A DNA stretch of 64,000 nt from Acanthochromis polyacanthus (Eukaryota; Chordata; Actinopteri; Pomacentridae). Of this stretch, positions 57,483 to 64,000 are shown piece after piece (position 1 is the stretch's first letter; the number at the start of each line of letters is the position of its first letter). Both the position numbers and the translations under genes were made by a program. The notes under the pieces are model-generated. The model worked only from the letters and a program-made list of their open reading frames with translations, was not told the origin of the DNA and ran no database searches. The DNA is taken from positions 2,806,149 to 2,870,148 of the forward strand of contig NC_067123.1 of the NCBI RefSeq assembly GCF_021347895.1, in the 5' to 3' direction.

Positions 57483-59092
57483 TGAATAAAAATGTGACCA
57501 AAGCAGAAAATGCCAAGAAAATGAAAGTTTAGAGGATTACATTATTTATTAAACATTCACCCTGGTTATTTCTAGCCTTTATTTTCTGCCGTTTTTCATT
57601 AATCGTAGTGTTTTAATGTCAAGCTTTTTTATACTGCAGCAACAGCAGACAAAGAGCAGCTTTCGTTGGCCTGATATCTTATTAAACAATATCCTGATCA
57701 CTGTTAAGAAGGAGACTTTCTGCTGTTTTTCAAGCACATGAATGAAATTACAACTAAATGCTGACCTGAATGACAGTAATATGATATGAAATACATGGAA
57801 GTCACATGTCTCTGGTGACTTACCCGAGCTAAAGGACAACTTTTATGAGGAGGAGAAATATTTTATTAGCAGTGTCCTGTAACATTAATCCGGCCTGAAT
57901 GGGCTTTTGTGAGTCACGTCTTCTTAAAACCTACATGAAGACGGACAACCGGAGCCTCACAGGAGCCCTGAAGTCCTCATAAAGTCCCATCACATCTAAA
58001 GACCGGACAGATTCAGTCCTTTTCATTCCGTTCGTCCTCCTTAGATGCCGTTTTGTGGGTTTCTGTGAGCGTCACATGAGCAGCAGCAAACTGAAATCTG
58101 TATTTCTGTGTCAATAAACGGTCGTAACCTCGGTGGGGGTGGAAGTTTTTAACCTGAGCAGGATATTTTCTCGCTGTTTGATGGTCGAAGTGTGGTGCAG
58201 AGTCTGGACCGAGTTAATTTAGTCATGAAGCCTGAGAGTGTCTGCCTGAATCAACGGCTGCTTTCACTGCTTCTCTGCACCGAAAAAGTTGTTCATTTCA
58301 GCTGTTTGACTTTAACTTCAGAAGCTGTTATGGTTTGAATAAATCAGTCAGAAAATTTACAGACTAGAAAAGCCCTCAGAGTTCAGTCCTCCTCCAAGGC
58401 TGCTCATTCATTCCTCATAAAGACTTGTTTTAGTTGAACAAACACATCAACAAAGATGCTGTGTTGGTTCTAAAGTGTTCCCGATCTTATTATTTGACAT
58501 ATTTTCCACTACATTGACCTAAATCTCATTAATTTATGCGTGAAAACTGAAATATTCAAAGAGATCATTTGGTCACAACATGAAAGAGGGACAGAAAGTC
58601 TCTGCTGCCAGCTCTTTTCATAGAAGCCAGGCCATAATAAGCTCCTATATGACGCATTAGAGGCTGAATTATTCACACGTGCTGCCAATCAGTCGACGAC
58701 AACAAGCTTCCACTGCGACCAGCAGCGGGACTCTGTGGCTAAACGAGGAGAATCAGTGGAGCACATGACCCGGCAGCTCGACAGGAAATAGGTCAATGAT
58801 GAACTATTCACATCCACCTGGGTGGGAGTCGGTTGCCATGGTTACTCTCCATATGATCAAACCCGCACAGGCATCGATCCCGGTGCAACAGGCCAGATAT
58901 ATACCCTGGGGTATAAACTGGTCTAGGTCAATATATACCCTACTTTAATGTATAAAGAATTTTTGGTCAACATCTTAGGGAAGAGTTTAGGCCAACATTT
59001 CAACCTAAAATTTGTTTTAAATATTGTTTCCTGATGTTTAATGTTGTACAGTTTGATTACATCTATTATTTCTCTGCCTATAAGATCTAGAT
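57483..59092. other. Non-coding, nothing recognised
   Basis: Ordinary composition, no exon-like frame that I can support. Confidence 0.4.
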
Positions 59093-60041
59093 CAGGAGAG
59101 TCCAACTCATCTTAGTCCAGGTTCCACATCCAGTCCAGTCTGATCTCCAGTGAAACCAGTAAAGCCAGTAAAACCACAGCACAATAGCCTGTAAATAACC
59201 ACAACTCCTAATGGCTCCTTTGTTTTAGTGCACAAATGTTCACATTTCAGGAATTATCTTTTGACTAAACATCATGAACAACCTGAAATTTATGAAGAAA
59301 AATAAATTCAGTTTCATCAACATTCATCCTCAGTTTATCATTTCCACATTACAACTTCCAGATCACAGAGTGTCTACAAAGGAACACAACATTTAGTCAC
59401 CTGGAACTGAACCATGGAGGATTTACTGGAGGATCACAACCACAGAAGAAGACAAAGAAAGACACAATAAAACAAAAACGAGAGAAAATATTACAAAAAT
59501 GAGACACAAAGTGACAAAAGAACAATCTAGTATTTTACTTTCTGATCCAAAAAACTTGTCATGGTCTAGAAATTATTTTAAATTTATAGTTTTACTAATG
59601 TACAATCTGCAGTTAGTCTTCTCTGGAATTTTTACACTTTGAGGGCCGGATTGGACCCTCTGGAGGACCACTTTTGGTCCACGGGCCTCATGTTGGACCC
59701 TCTGGAGGACCGCTTTTGGTCCACGGGCCTCACGTTGGACCCTCTGGAGGACCGCTTTTGGTCCGCGGGCCTCACGTTGGACCCTCTGGAGGACCGCTTT
59801 TGGTCCGCGGGCCTCACGTTGGACCCTCTGGAGGACCGCTTTTGGTCCACGGGCCTCACGTTGGACCCTCTGGAGGACCGCTTTTGGACCGCGGGCCTCA
59901 CGTTGGACCCTCTGGAGGACCGCTTTTGGTCCACGGGCCTCACGTTGGACCCTCTGGAGGACCGCTTTTGGCCCACGGGCCTCACGTTGGACCCTCTGGA
60001 GGACCGCTTTTGGTCCACGGGCCTCATGTTGGACACCCCTG
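59093..60041 (+). mobile_element. hAT-type non-autonomous element with 42-bp minisatellite (copy 3)
   Basis: Starts CAGGAGAGTCCAACTCATCT and ends TTGGACACCCCTG. ATCTAGAT (59085-59092) and GTCTAGAT (60042-60049) are a 7-of-8 target duplication, which fixes the limits and supports hAT. It has the same arms as copy 2 but a very short GACAAAA patch (59450-59520) and only about 9 42-bp units. Confidence 0.88.
59650..60030. repeat. 42-bp minisatellite array C, about 9 units
   Basis: Units as in array B but with the private variant CTCACGTTGG in most units and CCGCGGGCC in some. The two edge units keep CATGTTGG. Frames over it on both strands are artefacts. Confidence 0.95.
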
Positions 60042-60049
60042 GTCTAGAT

Positions 60050-61997
60050 CTTATTGAAGGGAGCCACATCCACAGATTGGACATAGTCCTTGAAGGTGGT
60101 GACGGCTTCCTCCAGTAGATATGTTCCCACTTTATCATTCACTACAAACCAAACCTAAAGGGCAAAGTAAACCCGGGTATAAACTGGTCCAGGCCAACGT
60201 ATGTGTTTAGGGGTAATCTGGCTTGTTACACTGGGTCGCCTGTCAGTCCTGATCGGAAGATTTAAGGTTGGAAAAACCTGAAAGGAGCCACGAACCAAAG
60301 GACGAGAAGCTCAAACACATCGAGGACGGCCGCCGAGGGACAGGAAGCAGAAACAGAGGAGATATTTCAGGACCGCCGTGACGCCTTTCATGACCCAAAA
60401 AGCAAAATTAGAACGAGAAGGCCAACTTCACCAAACTGTCGACGCCCCAACGAGGTCAAACAAGGAAGTCGAACTGGGAAGTCAACAAGTCGTGGCCATC
60501 GGTAACAGGACAGAGCTCCGTCTGATCGTTAAAACCTCCTCACAGACCTGAAGGAGGCTTCAGGATTAATGAACTCATTTCTGTTTCTCGCCTCACTGCA
60601 GAGGGAGGGGTGACCCAGAACACTGCTATTAATGCAACACCATGCAGGCCTCTACATATTCATAGAGGAAAGTGCTGATGTGGAGAAGATGAAGAAGAAG
60701 AGGAGGAGGAGGAAAACAAACAAGAAGCAAAGGAAAAACACAAGAGAAAGTTAGAAACAAGATGAGAGCAGATCACTGCAGTCTTCTTGTTTCTAACTTT
60801 GTCTTGTTTTTTCAGATTTGTTCCAAATATAATAATAATCACCGACACAACAGTTTGCATGTGTCCTTTTGAGTAATGAAGTTATCTTCAATCCAGAAAC
60901 TTTATTGAGTTAAATGATTACAGTCAGATGGAAGAGGAGACCTGAAGAAACATGAAGTTATCGAGCTAATTCCATTAAGGTACATCAACCTCATTATGGC
61001 TTTAAATCAACTAACGCAGGAATTTCAGTTTAAGGTACACAGAACCGATGCAGGTCTGTTACATCAAACCAACTTAAAATTAGATTATCCATGAGTTTAG
61101 TGGTTGGAACGGCTCCATTAAAGGACTCTATAGAATGTATAGAAGACTTTTAACGGGCTCACATGTTAGACTTAAGAAAAATAAGGAAACTAAAGTGTAA
61201 ATTAATGTGCAAATGGTTCTGGTACAAGACATGATGCACGAAATCCTCTTAGTATTTAACAATAAAAGATTAAAAAGTCTAAATGCAGCAAAACAATAGA
61301 TGCAGTTGAGACTTTAAATGTGTTTTCTAATTTTACTGAGCCCTGTTTTTCTCCCAGTTTGTCTAGAAACTCTTCTTCCAGTCAGTAAAGAGCCTCTGCT
61401 GGTGATCAATAAAACTCCAAATCCCCCAATGTGCCTTTTAAGTAAAGAATCCTCTGAATCCTTTAAGGCCGGGGCAGATCATTCCCTAAATCCACCCTCA
61501 TATTCCCCCAGCTGTCCCAGCAGATGGTCTGACCCCCCAAACAGCCCCCAGACTCCCCCATGAGGCCTCCAGTAAACACCGACATGCCGACACTCGCTGC
61601 CTGCTGCTGACAGCCCAGGAGCAGGTAGGAGGAGCTGGAGGCTGAGGAAGGAGACGGTGAAGAGCGTGGAGGAGTTTTCTCCATCGAGGCTGATGTGACA
61701 TGACAGCCGACCAGACAGCTCGTCTCCTCCGACAACACAGAGCGGCTTTGAAGTCAGATTCTACCTTGTTGCCGCTAACGCTGCCTTCACTGACCCAGTT
61801 CTGTTCAACTCATCGTCACCACAAACCTGCACACGCTCAGATCTGCTGTCTGGAAGTGAAGAAGAGTCAAAGTGTGAAGCTCTGAATGTTGCCTCCTTAA
61901 TCCTCGACAACCAGAACGTCCTGATCTGACCCCAAACATCACAATCAGCATCTTTTAACTGCATTACAAATGGTTTTACTGCTCCGGACCCGCCTAC
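60050..61997. other. Non-coding, nothing recognised apart from a hairpin
   Basis: Includes an AAGAAGAGGAGGAGGAGG tract at about 60690-60712 and the foldback at 60740-60807. Frames at 61318-61738 have no recognisable domain. Confidence 0.4.
60740..60807. repeat. Foldback hairpin, 22-bp stem
   Basis: ACAAGAGAAAGTTAGAAACA (plus AG) at 60740-60761 pairs with 60786-60807 with one mismatch, enclosing a 24-base loop. Size and shape fit a small foldback or a pre-miRNA-like hairpin; nothing else identifies it. Confidence 0.5.
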
Positions 61998-62080
61998 GAG
62001 TTCTTCTATCAGATGAACTGTTTGGGCAGAACTCCATCACTACAGTGGAGCACGGTGGCGGCAGCATCATGCTACAGAGG
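61998..62080 (+). pseudogene. Tc1-family transposase scrap
   Basis: LFGQNSITTVEHGGGSIML resembles the conserved block around the second catalytic Asp region of Tc1 transposases (HGGGSIMVWG). TGGGG is replaced and no flanking transposase sequence remains, so this is a short relic. Confidence 0.5.
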
Positions 62081-62635
62081 GACTTTAGTTCCCCGACAAA
62101 AGGATGGAAACTGTACATGTTATTTTCAGCACTGAATGGAATTGTGATGAGAGTTATTTGAGAGAACATATTTTAGCTTGTTTACTTGGTTATTTAGTTT
62201 TTTGTGTTTAAAAAACACAAAAATCAACAACAGTGCAGTTACAAGCTCGTTAACTGTGTTGTTTTGCAGTAGTTTCATATGAATGTACTGCGTTACTGTA
62301 GTAGTTTGGTAGTAAACTGGTCTCAGATCAGATCAGGTTGACAGAAAATGGACCACGACAACAGACCAGCATGACGTTAGTGTGGCGTTAGCGTGATGTT
62401 AGCGTGACGTTAGCGTGACTCTCATATCCTGACAGAAGGAACTACCAGAGGACGGTGATGTCATCCTCCTCTCCCTCGCACATGCTCAGTGCGACCCGTC
62501 CCAGGAGGAGGTCGTGACCTCGGTTCTCCACAGACAGAGCAGAATAAAGACGGAGAAACGCCGAGCCTCCAGCTGCTGCACACAAACCAAAAGTCTGGAC
62601 CTCGTAAAAACACAGAAGAGACTGGATCATAAAAC
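62081..62635. other. Non-coding, nothing recognised
   Basis: Near 62370-62415 GTTAGCGTGAC-type phrases repeat about four times (short tandem of about 11 bp). No exon-like frame. Confidence 0.4.
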
Positions 62636-63736
62636 ATAAAGCTCTTAATAACCAATCTCCATCATATCTTAAAGATCTGATAGTACCTTATTATCCTAGT
62701 AGAACTCTTCGCTCTCAAGCTGCAGGCTTACTTGTTGTTCCTAGAATTTCTAAAAGTAGAATGGGAGGCAGAGCCTTCAGTTATCAGCTCCTCTCCTGTG
62801 GAACCTGCTCCCAGTTTGGGTTCTGGAGGCAGACACCCTCTCTATTTTTAAGACCAGGCTTAAAACGTTCCTTTTTGACAAATCTTATAGTTGGGGCTGA
62901 CTGGGTGACCCACAGGGGTTCGGCTTGTGTCTTCATTGCACAGCTGACTCCCTCTTGGACGTCCCTTCGTTCTGCCCCTAGTCATGCTGCTATAGGCCTA
63001 TAGGCTGCTGGGGGACTTTTCTTGACGCACTGAGCCCTTCTCTATCTACCTTTACATTTAATATGTATACCGTTATTGCAGTACATTCACTCTGTTTCCC
63101 CCTGTGCTATTTCTCTGAGTGTCCCTGGTCCCAGAGCTGGATGCTTCAGATCTGTGGTTGATGTTCCACCAGCTGGTCCAGTCTCCATCATGTCCACTGT
63201 GGGATGCTGCTGCTGACCTTCCTCCAGCCCTCTGCTTCCAACTCCCTTTTTCCACCAGTCAACTCTGCATTGCCTTCACTATACTGTTATGCTAACTTAC
63301 ATACTGTTTGAATTTTACTGCTAGCTATATATGGAGTATGTTTAATGTCAGAGCCGTACATCATCAGAGTAAACTATGAGTCAGTTTTCAATGTTAGCTT
63401 ATACTTTGTCTGTGTCACATATCCTGTCATGCATGTATCCAAATGTGTGTTGTGTTTTCCTTGCTTTCCCACCCCTCCCTCTTCTCCCATCCCTCCCCCT
63501 TGCCCTCCTCTGTCCCTCTCAACCCCCCCGGCCAGCAGGCAGATGGGTCCCCCCTATATAGAGCCGGGTTCTGCTCGAGGTTTCTTCCCTGTTATAAGGG
63601 TGTTTTTCCTTGCCACTGTCTCCTTTGGGCTGCTCTGGGGGTCAGGCATTTGGGTTCTGTAAAGCGTCTTGAGACGAGTTGACTGTAATTGACGCTATAT
63701 AAATAAAATTGAATTGAATTGAATTGAATTGAATTA
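62636..63736 (+). mobile_element. L2-like LINE, 5'-truncated 3' end (copy 3)
   Basis: Begins abruptly inside the reverse transcriptase (AAAGCTCTTAATAACCAATC) and runs through the 3' UTR to AAGCGTCTTGAGACG, CTATATAAATAAAATTG and an ATTGA tail. Very similar to copies 1 and 2 and shares their frameshift at TTATCAGCTCC. The intact 3' end and low divergence suggest a fairly recent insertion. Not coding. Confidence 0.92.
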
Positions 63737-64000
63737 AAACACGGTTTGTTGTCGTCTGCCGGACAGAAACAACAACAGTCAGCTGACGCTTCATCTCACA
63801 TCATAAAAACACTGAATGGAGCTTTTTGTTTGGCCTCTGATGAAATAAAACTCCACAAAAACACAGATGCATCCAGAGCAGAAAGAAAACATCACAGTCT
63901 GGATGAAGGGGAACATTCACGGATTTATCTGTCCAGCTGGATCTGCTGGGTTTGCTGTTTTTTTTTTCCATAGACAATAATTAATAAAAATAATGAAAGT
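63737..64000. other. Non-coding, nothing recognised
   Basis: A 75-aa frame at 63746-63973 has no recognisable features. Confidence 0.4.

Overview
The window looks like ray-finned fish (teleost, probably percomorph) nuclear DNA. It is AT-rich, intron-scale sequence with one clear intronless protein gene and many fish-type interspersed repeats: L2-like and Rex1-like LINE 3' ends, hAT, TTAA-site and Tc1-type non-autonomous elements, long (TG)n runs, and large minisatellite and satellite arrays. There is nothing prokaryotic, no CRISPR array and no rRNA. Most long open frames come from tandem repeats whose period is a multiple of 3, or from LINE debris, and are not genes.

The one confident gene is a cdk5r1-type (p35) activator of CDK5 at 20256-21248 (+), 330 aa in a single GC-rich coding exon. 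A CpG-rich segment at about 18885-19330, just downstream of a (TG)n run, is its likely promoter and 5' leader. A good donor at 19154 and a good acceptor ending at 20153 suggest one intron in the 5' UTR, which holds a TTAA-flanked MITE. Weaker gene signals are a possible terminal exon with poly(A) signal at 28429-28733 (+), a possible minus-strand gene between 51.2 and 48.97 kb (internal exon 51061-51189, terminal exon 49285-49447, poly(A) signal 48973), and an intronless fragment matching the coiled coil of liprin-beta at 50340-50580 (+), probably a retrocopy.

Layout. 0-5 kb: L2-like LINE end, then an unclassified repeat. 5.2-7.3 kb: hAT-type element with an expanded 42-bp minisatellite and a nested GGGTCC-ended repeat. 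8.0-9.3 kb: TIR element 'R1' with an internal GACAAAA-type array. 10.3-12.3 kb: Rex1-like LINE and other repeats. 12.8-16.3 kb: large inverted repeat. 17.6-18.5 kb: 21-bp minisatellite and a 337-bp TIR element inserted into a third R1 copy. 18.9-21.2 kb: cdk5r1. 23.4-28.1 kb: array, tandem duplication carrying a MITE, second hAT/42-bp element. 28.4-30.6 kb: possible exon, MITE remnants. 30.6-37.2 kb: a 6.6-kb satellite of 20-bp monomers with a higher-order period of about 1.5-1.6 kb. 38-43 kb: Tc1, L2-like and GGGTCC repeats. 43-49 kb: AT-rich and tandem sequence. 49-51 kb: possible genes. 51.9-56.1 kb: two arrays of one 24/18-bp minisatellite, one split by a hAT MITE. 57.1-60.0 kb: second hAT MITE and third 42-bp hAT element. 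62-63.7 kb: Tc1 scrap and third L2-like end.

The main biological interest is the repeat dynamics. One hAT family carries a 42-bp minisatellite grown to about 18, 22 and 9 units in three copies, with array-specific homogenisation. Several insertions can be dated against empty sites visible in the same window. The large satellite has higher-order structure and sits beside a Tc1-type MITE, with monomer-like fragments on that MITE's far side.
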